Assembly (NCBI GenBank): GCA_033296885.1
Contig: MU864019.1
Span: 1 to 64,000, forward strand
Length of the DNA stretch: 64,000 nt
From: Triangularia verruculosa
Taxonomy: Eukaryota > Ascomycota > Sordariomycetes > Sordariales > Podosporaceae
Reading direction: 5' to 3'
The translations under genes were made by a program, and so were the position numbers. Positions 33,258 through 42,222 of the stretch are shown one piece after another. Below the pieces are notes generated by a model that was not told the DNA's origin, did no database searches, and saw only the letters and a list, made by a program, of their open reading frames with translations. Each line of letters begins with the position of its first letter. Position 1 is the stretch's first letter.

Positions 33258-33291
33258 ACTACCTGCCAGCACATCTGTACATTATCTCATA

Positions 33292-34155
33292 ATGAAGCCC
33301 GCACCCGCCCTCGACGTCCCCGGCCCCGGGTCAATTCTGCCCAACCGGTTCGCCGTCCGCACCGCAGGCGGCTCAGGACTCAAGATCACCGGCTCCAATT
33401 ACAAACAACCAATTCACTTCTTATCCAAACACTCCTCCACCCGGGACTCCCTTCGATGTTCCCTACACGAGTCCGCTCACAAAAAAGATAACAGCCCAGC
33501 CATGGTGTCCGTGCACAAGCACCAACAGCGCAACTCGGGCTGGACCACAACGACCACAATCGGAAACGTAAAGCTCACCAGCACCCCAGCCCGCGGGCCA
33601 GATAACTATCAAATCATCCTCCACCGCAAGGATGGCAACAACGAGTGCATCGACATGCCCCAAACCTCCCACGACGTCAACCAATTTCGCATGAGGATGA
33701 ACGGACGAGAAGAAGTCTTCGAATGGGTCAAGGGCAGTGCCTTCACCCAGGAGCTCAAGACGATCTGCAAGCGCGAGTCCCCTGCCGTGAAGACGGGGAT
33801 GCCAAGGGAGAAGGCGGGGAGAGTTGGTATGGGAGGTGGCTACATCCTGGTTAGAGTCACTGGCAGGAGTGTTCAGCCCAGGGGCAAGAAGGGGGAGGAC
33901 ACGCCGCTGGGATACGACAAATCGGGGCGGGAGATTGTGGCTTCTTGGGCGTATGCAAGGGGATGGGGGTGGGGAGGCCCGGTGTTCTTCTTTCAGTGGT
34001 GGGGAAGCGGAGCCACGGGCGAGCTTGGGGAGGATTTCACTCGTGTGGCGGCGACCACGGGGGCCGCGCTGTATCATGAGGAGGCTTTGAAGGCGGCCGA
34101 GAGACAGCGGCGACAGAACAGCTCCCTGCATAACAACAATAGGCGTAGGCGCTAA
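33292..34155 (+). CDS. Hypothetical single-exon protein
   Basis: An uninterrupted 287-residue frame with a clear promoter (TATA box at 33162). Visible features: a Pro-rich start (MKPAPALDVPGPGSILPNRF), a central region with alternating hydrophobic strands (GWTTTTTIGNVKLTS, DNYQIILHRKDGNNECIDM, EVFEWVKGSAFTQELKTI), a Gly/Arg-rich loop, then GYILVRVTG and EIVASWAYARG, an aromatic patch (GPVFFFQWWGSG), a predicted helix (EALKAAERQRRQNS) and a basic Arg/Asn tail. The strand pattern resembles tubby/LURP-like beta-barrel proteins, but this is only a guess at fold. No signal peptide. The opposite strand is also open over much of its length because of GC-rich third positions. Confidence 0.75.
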   Translation: MKPAPALDVPGPGSILPNRFAVRTAGGSGLKITGSNYKQPIHFLSKHSSTRDSLRCSLHESAHKKDNSPAMVSVHKHQQRNSGWTTTTTIGNVKLTSTPARGPDNYQIILHRKDGNNECIDMPQTSHDVNQFRMRMNGREEVFEWVKGSAFTQELKTICKRESPAVKTGMPREKAGRVGMGGGYILVRVTGRSVQPRGKKGEDTPLGYDKSGREIVASWAYARGWGWGGPVFFFQWWGSGATGELGEDFTRVAATTGAALYHEEALKAAERQRRQNSSLHNNNRRRR

Positions 34156-34429
34156 GTGGTTGTTGTACTTATGAGGAGTGTATGGTTGCCCGGATGCCTG
34201 TTGCCGTGTCAAAGGCGTCCTGCTTTCCGTGATAATGGTATAGAGGTTTGGCCTAGGCGCATTTGCTTTTGTTAGAGGCGTTTTGGTGTCCACAGGAGCG
34301 TATCGCTGTCTGATGTTCTTTCAAATACGCTATCTCTTTTGTCCGATTCTTCTTCTCTCCCCGTGTGCGTGCCTTTAACGGGGCGGCTTAGAAATGTAGT
34401 GGCCGTTGCAAAAAAGACGTTAAAAGTTT

Positions 34430-34538
34430 TAGTCCCGCCGGGGTTTGAACCCGGGTACTCGCATATCATGACCGTTAGCCCTCACAAAGAGGACTGAATG
34501 GTATAAGAGCGAAATCTTAACCACTAGACCACGGGACT
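34430..34538 (-). tRNA. tRNA with intron, probably Ile (UAU)
   Basis: On the minus strand the acceptor arm AGTCCCG pairs with CGGGACT, the D arm is GTCT/AGAT, and the T arm CCGGG-TTCAAAC-CCCGG is perfect. The anticodon stem TCGCT pairs with TGCGA except for one U-U at its inner end. The loop then reads C-T-TAT-A, giving anticodon UAU. A 37 nt intron follows position 37 and contains a 6 bp hairpin (GTCCTC/GAGGGC) and a GATAT stretch able to pair with the anticodon, as pre-tRNA introns do. The mature tRNA would be 72 nt. T-runs just downstream fit Pol III termination. That it is a tRNA is firm; Ile(UAU) is less so, since the D arm resembles tRNA-Glu. Confidence 0.8.
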
Positions 34539-35447
34539 GTTTTCCGTTGATGATGACGTCGATTGGCGGACGTTGGGGATATCACGCCACCTGGGGTGGT
34601 ACAGTGGGGGCACACTGCAGGTGAACCATAGGAAGGAAGATGGTAACTTCAAGTCACTTGGAAGCCACGTGGGGCGGACCTCGTCCTATGCTGTAACTGA
34701 GGTAGTCTCCTTGATATTATCCGGTGAAGAGAGCGGTGATAAACGGAATCACAGCACGGAAATAGGATCTGGGACTGTATCTCGAAGGTGGAAGACGCTT
34801 GGCTGTTGACGGGGTCGTCGTCTCTTTCATTGCTTCTGTGGGTACTAAAAGGGGGACCGTCGTTATTGTGAGTCAAAAAGACCAGTTGACTCATTCGACC
34901 TCCACATCTTAGACTGGGTGAGGTGGTATAACGTGGATGATGTACATAGGTACATATCGCTGTTTAGAAAGAATAGCACAGCCCCTGCAGCTGGAGGTCG
35001 GCTCGAGAAAATTCGATACCGGGTAGCAAAACAATTGCCTTTATCATTCTTTGTCTGCACCTGAAGGGTTGTCTCCCAACAATGCATTATGTTCAACACA
35101 AGCCTTTGTGCATATCTAAATAAGGCACAAAGAGACCGTGTCTTTTAGGATCTTTTAAAACCATCCACTCCCCCGTTTCCCGCCTAGCGGTTTGCTTGTG
35201 TTCTCATTTTCTTTTCATTCATTTTCATTCGATTCAACGGTCAGCATTCTACCTTCCGGCAAGGTATTCCAGCATTAGATACAACCAGGTGAGTAAATAC
35301 TCCCATCCTGTATCGCCGTTTTTCACAACATCCAAAAGGACCTCCAACAACAGTAAGATCAATCTGCACTCCTTACTACTGACAGAAAGAGTACAGACCA
35401 GAAAAACCAAAAGCAAAGTACCTAGATAGGTACCTGCATTTTCCAAA
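34539..35447. other. Intergenic region upstream of the Cys-rich orphan
   Basis: About 900 bp after the tRNA. The AT-rich leader near 35200-35440 probably belongs to the following gene. No coding signal recognised. Confidence 0.55.
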
Positions 35448-36344
35448 ATGTTCTCCGAAAAACTCACCGAGGAACAACTCCTCTGGGTCCTCCAGCGCGA
35501 GCCCAAACTAGCACTCGCCAGCCAGTTCCCCGTCTGCACCTGCTACCTCTTCTACCAATACTACCAGTGCGGCTGCCCCGACCTTCAAGGTAAAAGCGCC
35601 ATCGGCATCTTCGGCCAGCCCCTCCGCTTCCGTCACCCCCATCACTTCCCTTCTCGGTACCACTGCCCCGCCTCCCGCCTCCCACAACTCGCCCAAGACC
35701 TCCTCTACAAGCGCGGCTTCAGGCACAAACACGAATCCCTCATCAGCTGCTCCAACATCCCCGTCGAACTCCCCTTTCCCTGCTACCAGCACAGAGAGGC
35801 TTGCACTTACACCATCACCAAGAAGGAGCTCGAGAGGCGTCAGTGCTACGTCAGAACAGCAGGTGGAGCGCCAAACTGCAAGGTAACCAAGATCAAGCGT
35901 AGAGAAAAGGTAAGAAGGGAGGTGGAGTGGTCAGAAAAGCACAAAAGGGCCGTGAGGAAGTTCATAGAGGACAACACGCCCTTACAAAGGTTTAACGAGC
36001 CAAAGATCATCCACGAGAACGACAAGAAATTCGCCAAAACTTGGGACAAAATCGTCGAGCCACCTCTTCACGTTCGGTTTGAGGATCAAGACTGGTTTCA
36101 AGAGGAGCAGAAGCGATGTTTGCTCAACGATGACGTAGCGAACGGTGCCAGAGTAGCAGATAAGATGTACCCCGAGATTGGGCTTCTTGGAAGAGGCAAG
36201 TATGAACTTGGGGCGTCGGTGCTGAATTTGGCTATGATCACTTCGATAGCAAAGAAGCAGTGGAGCGAGAGGGGCTATCCCTGGGAGCATGTGCAGAGGT
36301 TTGGTAATACTGGCGAAGGTATATTTCATGTGTGGAATATGTAG
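35448..36344 (+). CDS. Cys-rich hypothetical protein, single exon
   Basis: A 298-residue frame that starts MFSEKLTEEQLLWVLQREPK. The N-terminal half is rich in cysteines in short pairs: VCTCYLFYQYYQCGC, YHCPAS, ISCSNIP, PCYQHREACTY, RRQCYV and PNCKV. The C-terminal half is charged and helical (KIKRREKVRREVEWSEKHKR, FIEDNTPLQRF) and ends SERGYPWEHVQRFGNTGEGI. No signal peptide or membrane helix. The YQYYQCGC pattern recalls small fungal families with a Cys/His-rich N-terminus of unknown role. Metal binding is possible but unproven. Codon use (strong C endings in the N-terminal half) supports a translated gene. Confidence 0.7.
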   Translation: MFSEKLTEEQLLWVLQREPKLALASQFPVCTCYLFYQYYQCGCPDLQGKSAIGIFGQPLRFRHPHHFPSRYHCPASRLPQLAQDLLYKRGFRHKHESLISCSNIPVELPFPCYQHREACTYTITKKELERRQCYVRTAGGAPNCKVTKIKRREKVRREVEWSEKHKRAVRKFIEDNTPLQRFNEPKIIHENDKKFAKTWDKIVEPPLHVRFEDQDWFQEEQKRCLLNDDVANGARVADKMYPEIGLLGRGKYELGASVLNLAMITSIAKKQWSERGYPWEHVQRFGNTGEGIFHVWNM

Positions 36345-37467
36345 TGATCCTGCGAGCCTTTCGGCCTACCCGTGAGCAGGTCTCCGGTGGTGAGTCCAGA
36401 ATAGGCCAGCGTTTGTTTTGAGAAATTACATGCATAGCGCGGTGCAAAGGGCATAGATGTATACAACTCACAGATGGTTATGGACATTTGGGACACAATA
36501 ATAATATTAATGCTAATCACCACCCTTTCTCTCAATGTCCCACATACTAAAATTCCGAGCAAAGGAATCTTAAAGAACGTGAGTACGTACATTCGGAACA
36601 GTTGTTTATACATAAATACACCAGTTATGTCGGAATAAATACGCTCTCAAATTCCTCCATTCAGATAGCACATGTCTCTGAATCAAATGGCTTGTTCCCC
36701 GGAGGTAACCCCTGAAGCCCTCAACTTCGGAGAATTTGCAAATTGATAAAATTTAAAAGATCTGCAATAAATAAACAGTTTTGAGACAAAGTGTCGGAGG
36801 TATGTTCCAACTTGCCTTAAGCCCACTTTTCTCAGAGCATCTTGCTTCTCTACTTACCTGAGTGTGTTGGAGTCCGGAGCTTTTTCGTGATTCGTGCGCA
36901 TCTTCGAGTTTTCTCCAACACTGGGCAACAGTCCATCGCCTCGGACAGCGAACAATGATGCCAAGAGATCATTCATTGCCATCGTGCTGTTTTATGTTGA
37001 TGGAAGAAAGGTTGAATCGACGGCCACTGGCGGTTAAATAGATTTCTCCCGGCTGATCCAAGCTCACTTCCCAGAGACTTGGATATTTAGAAGAACTACT
37101 GACTCTGCCGTCAGTGATTGGTGCGCGTGTTACTACTCCGGGCATTGGCAGGTAATACCAGGCCAGATCTGTTTTTCATCTGCAACACCATGGACAGCGA
37201 AGGTGAGCGAGCATCAAGCGCACCTGTCGCAAACAGTTGTGAAGAACATGTTGGAGAAGCAACACTCAGGGAATATATCAAATGATTAAACCCATGTGTT
37301 TTGTCTTGAAAGAATCTCCAATTCAGGCACGGCAGATGGAGGCTCTGGGAATCCCAACCTCAAAGAACAAGTATAAAACTCAGCTGTGAAATCGGAAAAC
37401 AAACCTGTCTCAATCTACCACCTTCAACCTACACCAGTAATCTTTGCCAGAAGCCCAGAAGCCCAAA
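36345..37467. other. 1.1 kb promoter region of the feruloyl esterase
   Basis: No gene recognised. A GGTTAAA sequence (37032-37038) matches the GGNTAAA form of the XlnR/XYR1 site, about 430 bp before the esterase ATG; a TATA box is listed separately. A single match of this kind is weak. Confidence 0.5.
37372..37378 (+). promoter_or_regulatory. TATA box of the feruloyl esterase gene
   Basis: TATAAAA lies about 90 bp upstream of the ATG at 37468, the usual arrangement for strongly regulated secreted-enzyme genes. Confidence 0.6.
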
Positions 37468-38328
37468 ATGCCTCGACGATCCAACCTCCTGGCGGTTCTG
37501 TCCCTTTTGGTGGTGGGCTTCCTCAGCTTCGCCATGGCCGAGAGATCCGCCGGCTGCGGCAAGGCCAACACCATTCGAAGCCAACAGTACACCATCACCA
37601 TCAACGGCAAGCAGCGACAGTACATCATGAAGATCCCTGACCGCTACGACAACAACTACGCCCACAAGCTCATCTTCACCTGGCACCAGCTCGGCGGCAG
37701 TGCCCAAAAGATTGTCAACGGCGAGAACATCAACCAAGGCGGCGCCCTTCCGTATTACGGTCTCAACGCTCTCGCCAACAACACCGCCATCTTCGTCGTG
37801 CCTAACGGTCTGAACTCTGGCTGGGGCAATCAAGGCGGAGAAGACGTTACCTTCTTCGATGAGCTTGTCAAGCGAGTCGAGGCTGATCTCTGCGTGGAAA
37901 CCACCCTACGCTTCTCAACTGGCTTTAGCTACGGCGGAGCCATGTCTTACGCTCTAGCTTGTGCCAGGCCTACTATGATCCGCGCCGTTGCTGTTATCTC
38001 GGGCAGCCAGCTGAGCGGTTGCAGCGGAGGAAACTCTCCTGTCGCATTCTATGGTCAGCATGGTACTTCCGATTCGGTCCTCAATGTTTCTGGCGGTAGG
38101 CAATTAAGGGATCGGTTCGTGAAGAACAATGGTTGCACACCTGTCTCGCCTGAGCCTCAACCTAACGGACAGAACTCGGTCAAGACGGTATACAAGGGCT
38201 GCAGGGAGGGGTATCCTGTCACTTGGGTCATCCATAGCGGTGATCACAACCCCAGCCAGACGAATGCTGGGTCGTCAACGCCCTTTGCGCCGGGAAATAC
38301 TTGGGAGTTCTTTTCTCAATTTTCTTAA
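37468..38328 (+). CDS. Feruloyl esterase, CE1-like (FAE-1 type)
   Basis: An intronless frame of 286 residues. The signal peptide (about 1-24, NLLAVLSLLVVGFLSFAMA) is followed by an alpha/beta-hydrolase domain. The N-terminal mature region (SAGCGKA, YTITINGKQRQYIMKIPDRY) is characteristic of fungal type-B feruloyl esterases and the related CE1 acetylxylan esterases. The nucleophile is Ser154 in FSTGFSYGGAMSYALAC, and the catalytic histidine is probably in VIHSGDHNPSQ near the end. Cysteines (CGK, LCVETT, ALACARP, SGCSGG, NNGCTP, KGCREG) should form disulfides of the secreted protein. It removes ferulic acid from arabinoxylan. There is no carbohydrate-binding module. It lies next to the DUF1996 and AA9 genes. 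Confidence 0.9.
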   Translation: MPRRSNLLAVLSLLVVGFLSFAMAERSAGCGKANTIRSQQYTITINGKQRQYIMKIPDRYDNNYAHKLIFTWHQLGGSAQKIVNGENINQGGALPYYGLNALANNTAIFVVPNGLNSGWGNQGGEDVTFFDELVKRVEADLCVETTLRFSTGFSYGGAMSYALACARPTMIRAVAVISGSQLSGCSGGNSPVAFYGQHGTSDSVLNVSGGRQLRDRFVKNNGCTPVSPEPQPNGQNSVKTVYKGCREGYPVTWVIHSGDHNPSQTNAGSSTPFAPGNTWEFFSQFS

Positions 38329-39047
38329 ACTGCCTACAAAAGGTATGAGAGACAAGATCATTGGATAGCTTGAAGCCGAAGGACCGAGGGGAAACGCCTT
38401 CAACCGGGATTTGGGAAAGCGAATCAGAGGTTGTACATAGCATCACGTACTAGCACATATTAACACCTTGCCCGGATCGACAATACTATTCCAAATCTTC
38501 CAAGAATATCACACCTTTGCAATATTCCATCCTTCTCCCCTGTCTGTGACGCTTGCGCGGCAAACGGCCTAGAATTGCACACTTCCTTCGGCACCCGGCT
38601 CAGGGCACTATGCCAACGACCAATCCAAGATCACCGTCCAGGGGCAAAATATGACAAGCGGATATGCCGAGACCTGATGATGGGCCGGGGTAGTATATGC
38701 CATACTGCTTGTAAATTGAGATACGGCAGCCGATGCAGTCCCGTCCATACAGAAAGCTTGGTTATCCAGCTCGATAGCCACGCCACCGGTTAAGAACCCT
38801 GGCAATTCAAGGAATTGACCCGATTCGAGGAAGACTTGGGTGCTGTCTCTCTGGGTTTGATACTACTCGTCGTTGAATATCAGGACAATTGCAATGGCTT
38901 GTTCGGGCGTTCAGACGTGGGAGTGCCGGTTGAGCAGGCGCAAACGAAGGACGCCAGCGTATAAATACTGAGAGACTTGATGAAGAAAAAGCTCTTCTCC
39001 GATTGTGACTCTTCTGCAAACATCCTCCTCATTTGGCCAACTTCAAG
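38329..39047. other. Promoter region of the DUF1996 gene
   Basis: About 720 bp between two plus-strand secreted-protein genes. Apart from the TATA box listed separately nothing specific was seen. Confidence 0.55.
38960..38967 (+). promoter_or_regulatory. TATA box of the DUF1996 gene
   Basis: TATAAATA lies about 81-88 bp before the ATG at 39048, the same spacing as in the neighbouring esterase gene. Confidence 0.6.
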
Positions 39048-40176
39048 ATGAAGTCCCTCGCCGCAACCCTTGTTGGTTTGATCGCGCCTGTCCAGGCCGG
39101 TCTCCGCTTCCCATGCTCAACCCTCACGATCCAGCGCCTTGACCCCGTCGTCGAACCCGGCAATGTCCCCTCTGCCCACGTCCATCATATCGTCGGAGGC
39201 AACGCCTTCAACGCTACTATGGAAGGCGATGTCGGCGAGCGAGCCACCTGCACCACCTGCCAGATGTCTGAGGACTTTTCCAACTACTGGACTGCCCACC
39301 TCTATTTCAAGCATCCGACGAACGGATCCTACCACCGAGTCCCCGTCCTACCTGTCCAGCCTCTGCTTGGCGGCTCGCAGGGTGCCCAGGGTGGCTTGAC
39401 TGTGTACTACACTCAGTTTGATCTCACCAGAGACAACCTCGGGCAGCAGAAGATCACCTCTTTTCCCCCGGTATGATCCTTCCATTGTCGAAACAACAAA
39501 CTGTACTCTGTACTGACAACAGTGACTTCTCGCAAGGGCTTCCGCATGACAGTCGGCACCCCCGTCCAAGCCGGCAAGCCCCGCGTCGGCCTCCGCTACC
39601 AATGCCTGCAAGGCCAGAATAGAGGTCGTGAGCTCGACGACTTCCCCACCAGCCCATGCTCGGGCGGCATCTTCACCACCCACCACTTCCCGGCCTGCTG
39701 GGATGGCAAGAACCTCGACTCCCCCGATCACCAATCTCACATGTACAACACCGTCACCCGCGACGGCTTCCTCAACGCCGGCCCCTGTCCTTCATCGCAT
39801 CCCATCCGTATGCCCCAGGTCGCCTTCGAGACTGTCTGGGACACCACAAAGTTCAACAGCATGTGGCCTTCCGGGGGAAAGAACCCGTTCGTTTGGTCAT
39901 TTGAGGGGACCGGTGGTGGTACCCATGCTGACTACATGTTCGGCTGGAAGGGGGATTCGCTGCAGAGAGCGATGGACAAGAGCGAGTGTTTCTATGACGG
40001 GTGCGGGAGTATCCAGAAGCAGCAGATGGCGGTGGCGAATCGGTGCGCCATCAAGGAGACGGTGCAGGAGAAGACGGATGGATGTGAGTATCTCTCTCTT
40101 TGCTGGTTGTTGTGGGTATGTGGTGAGGATTGCTGACAAATATTTGATAGGGATGGTGAAGCTTCCTGGTCGTTAA
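39048..40176 (+). CDS. Secreted DUF1996-domain protein
   Basis: Three exons (39048-39470, 39537-40083, 40151-40176) give 331 residues; the last exon adds only eight codons. A signal peptide (MKSLAATLVGLIAPVQA) is followed by a domain covering the whole mature protein: RLDPVVEPG, SAHVHHIVGGNAF, CTTCQMSEDFSNYWTAHLYF, YYTQFD, GFRMTVGTP, RYQCLQG, SCG-like SPCSGGIFTTHHFPACWDGK, SHMYN, CPSSHPIRMPQ and the terminal DGWMVKLPG. These are the DUF1996 blocks, with conserved His, Cys and the FPxCWDG motif. DUF1996 proteins are secreted and often induced on plant biomass. Their activity is not established, and no catalytic claim is made here. Confidence 0.9.
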
Positions 40177-40572
40177 AGCGGAACAAAGAAGTGGAGTGGG
40201 GGTATCGAAGCAAGTTATGAAATGCTCCTTTGTACAGAGTGTGATGATGCCTTTCGTTAGTAATTCGTTATGGGATAAAGAGATTCGCCACTGAGAGATA
40301 GCTTTCATCCAGCTGATGCCGTTTGTTTCTAGAGTTAACTGTCTGGTCGTAATTTCGCTCATGATTGAAGTTGCTGGTGCGTATCACTTCAAACTGCAAA
40401 GTAAAACCATTCTAGTGGGAGTGTGACGTCTTGTATTTACGCAACTCAACTACAAATATACAGCTTCGAACCCGGAAAGAGCGACAGACTCAACAATGTT
40501 GCACCCAGCCAAAGCCCACTGCAGCCCCTGAGCCCCTGAACTCTCATCATCAATGCCCGGACTATCGCCGAT
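40177..40572. other. Convergent 3' region
   Basis: About 400 bp between the DUF1996 gene and the LPMO gene, which converge. No coding signal. Confidence 0.65.
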
Positions 40573-41449
40573 CTAGCAAGTCTCAACCGCCGGGCCGGGA
40601 GGAGTGTAGCTTGTGGGTACGGGGTAGTAGATGTTGATCATGATGCCGGCTATTTGTTATCACCTCGTCAGCACAATTATCCATCTCATTTCAGATTTTG
40701 TTACAACTTACGGTCAGTAGCAGTGTAAGCACCGGGGAACGACACCTGGTTCCTCGGGCTATAGGTTCCAGAGCCCCCAGTAACGGTGATTTGCTTTTTT
40801 CTTCTTGTCAGCCACCTGTCTTTTCCTTCATCGGCAGTACCTGTCCAAAACTTACCGCGCAGGAAATATAAAACTGCGCACCCCCCGCGCTCCCCGCCGA
40901 ATGCAGCGCGATGTGCTCCGCTCTGAGCAGATAGTCCCCATTCTGCAGGCACCTCGGAATTTGCACATTGATCGACCTCGCCCCGTTACTCGGCCAAGTC
41001 ATGCTGCCTCCCAAGGTCGGCCTGTCCTGGTAAATCTTACTCCAGACCCGACCACTGCCATCCCACGTCGCCGCGGTTTGGCCTGCGGGGACCTTGGCGA
41101 TGTAGACAGCCATGGGTCCGGGGTGGGAGATGGACGCTTTGGCATTGTAGGCGAGGGTTGAACCGGCGGCCACGGTATAAGTCCCGGGGGCACCGGAGCC
41201 GGGGTTGCGCTGGTAGCAGCGGATGTCGGGGGAGTTTACACTGGTGACGGGGCCGTTGGATTGGAAGTTGGCGGTTTGGCGGACGTATTGCCAGTCTGGG
41301 GTGTTGGCGATGCTGGGGAAGGTGTCTTTTTGGGGGGGGTAAGACAAGGGTTAGTCAGGTGAGAAGGAGTGAGAGGGAAGGAAGTGGTTCGTACAGTGAG
41401 CTTCGGCAGCAGCTGCTGCGAAGACGGCGATGGCGGCGCTGAGCTTCAT
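40573..41449 (-). CDS. AA9 lytic polysaccharide monooxygenase
   Basis: Four exons (41395-41449, 40856-41325, 40712-40793, 40573-40649) give 227 residues. AA9 enzymes are copper enzymes that cleave cellulose or related glucans oxidatively. The signal peptide is 17 residues (MKLSAAIAVFAAAAAEA), so the mature protein starts HYTFPS with the essential N-terminal His (residue 18, split from its Tyr by intron 1). The second copper histidine is His86 in ISHPGPMAVY, and the axial Tyr171 with Gln169 is in GGAQFYISCA. Cys55 and Cys174 are placed for the conserved disulfide. The ending DPGIMINIYYPVPTSY is diagnostic. There is no linker or CBM1. The His brace appears intact, so activity is likely. Confidence 0.95.
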
Positions 41450-42222
41450 CTTGAGATGGATTGCGCGGGAATAGAGGGCTCGGCAATAGGTCAGGTAGCT
41501 CTATTCAGAATACTTTGACAGCACGAGCGGGGGATTGCTAAGGGAGGAGAGGGACATCCCTCCAGAGCTTTTAAAACGCAGAGAACGGCAAGGCACACGC
41601 TTCATGTTTCTCATCAAAGTCACTGTGAACACTCTGCTTGGATGTCACACTTGAGGTTCTGAATCGGGTTTGCTCCCGTGGCCATCGTCACTGCAAAGGA
41701 CGGTGGGATGCCGAGCGGGTAAAGTCAGGGCGGCGGGTAAAAGCCCTCCCCAGACCATGACAGCCAGTTGGGATATTGCCTGGATAGTAGAGGTGCTATG
41801 TCTGAAATGGCCAGTATAAACGCCAAGACATATCGAAGCAGGTGTCTGGCAATGTCTGATCTGGGGTGCATAGACGCAGTGTTTCCATGGAAATGGGTAC
41901 AGAAGGGAGAATCGGCACTTGTTGAGCCAATTGTTACAAAAACAATGCAGTAGTTATTCCTAAACGGGAAATGTGGAACGGAGTTGACAAAGGCTCATTG
42001 TGGGAAGGAAATAACAGAGGTGGGGTTTTGGAGCCCGGAAAGAGTAATATAATGTTTTTTTCCTTTATGTAGGAGGCGAACAAAGAATGTCCTTTTCTCA
42101 CTCCCTCAGGGACTGCAGAAATTGGAAAACCATAGTTCTGTTAACACTTGACTGAGTATCGTTAGAGTCTGTGAATCCAACCCGAAGCTTCCCCTCGTTA
42201 CTGGCGCTTCCTCCATCACAAG
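41450..42222. other. Divergent promoter, AA9 and large orphan
   Basis: About 770 bp between divergent start codons. It contains the paired GGGTAAA boxes and a TTTTAAAA stretch near 41569 that could serve as TATA element for the AA9 gene. No gene. Confidence 0.55.
41717..41741 (+). promoter_or_regulatory. Two GGGTAAA boxes upstream of the AA9 gene
   Basis: GGGTAAA occurs at 41717-41723 and 41735-41741, in direct orientation 18 bp apart, 270-290 bp before the AA9 start codon. It fits GGNTAAA, the site of the (hemi)cellulase regulators XlnR/XYR1. The surrounding CGGGTAAA(A) repeats suggest a real tandem site, but no binding is shown. Confidence 0.45.

Larger units (their letters stand above)
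31702..33291. other. 1.6 kb divergent intergenic region
   Basis: Between the GMC gene (minus) and the gene at 33292 (plus). It holds a small GGAGAT repeat near 32166-32190, a TATA box and a 26 bp tandem duplication (both listed separately). A 181-codon plus ORF at 32601-33146 overlaps the promoter area, has no recognisable domain, and is not called. Confidence 0.55.

Noticed and set aside
33463..34293. 276-codon minus-strand ORF opposite the gene at 33292
   Set aside because: No promoter or domain, and the plus strand has a TATA box and better composition, though neither strand has a known family.
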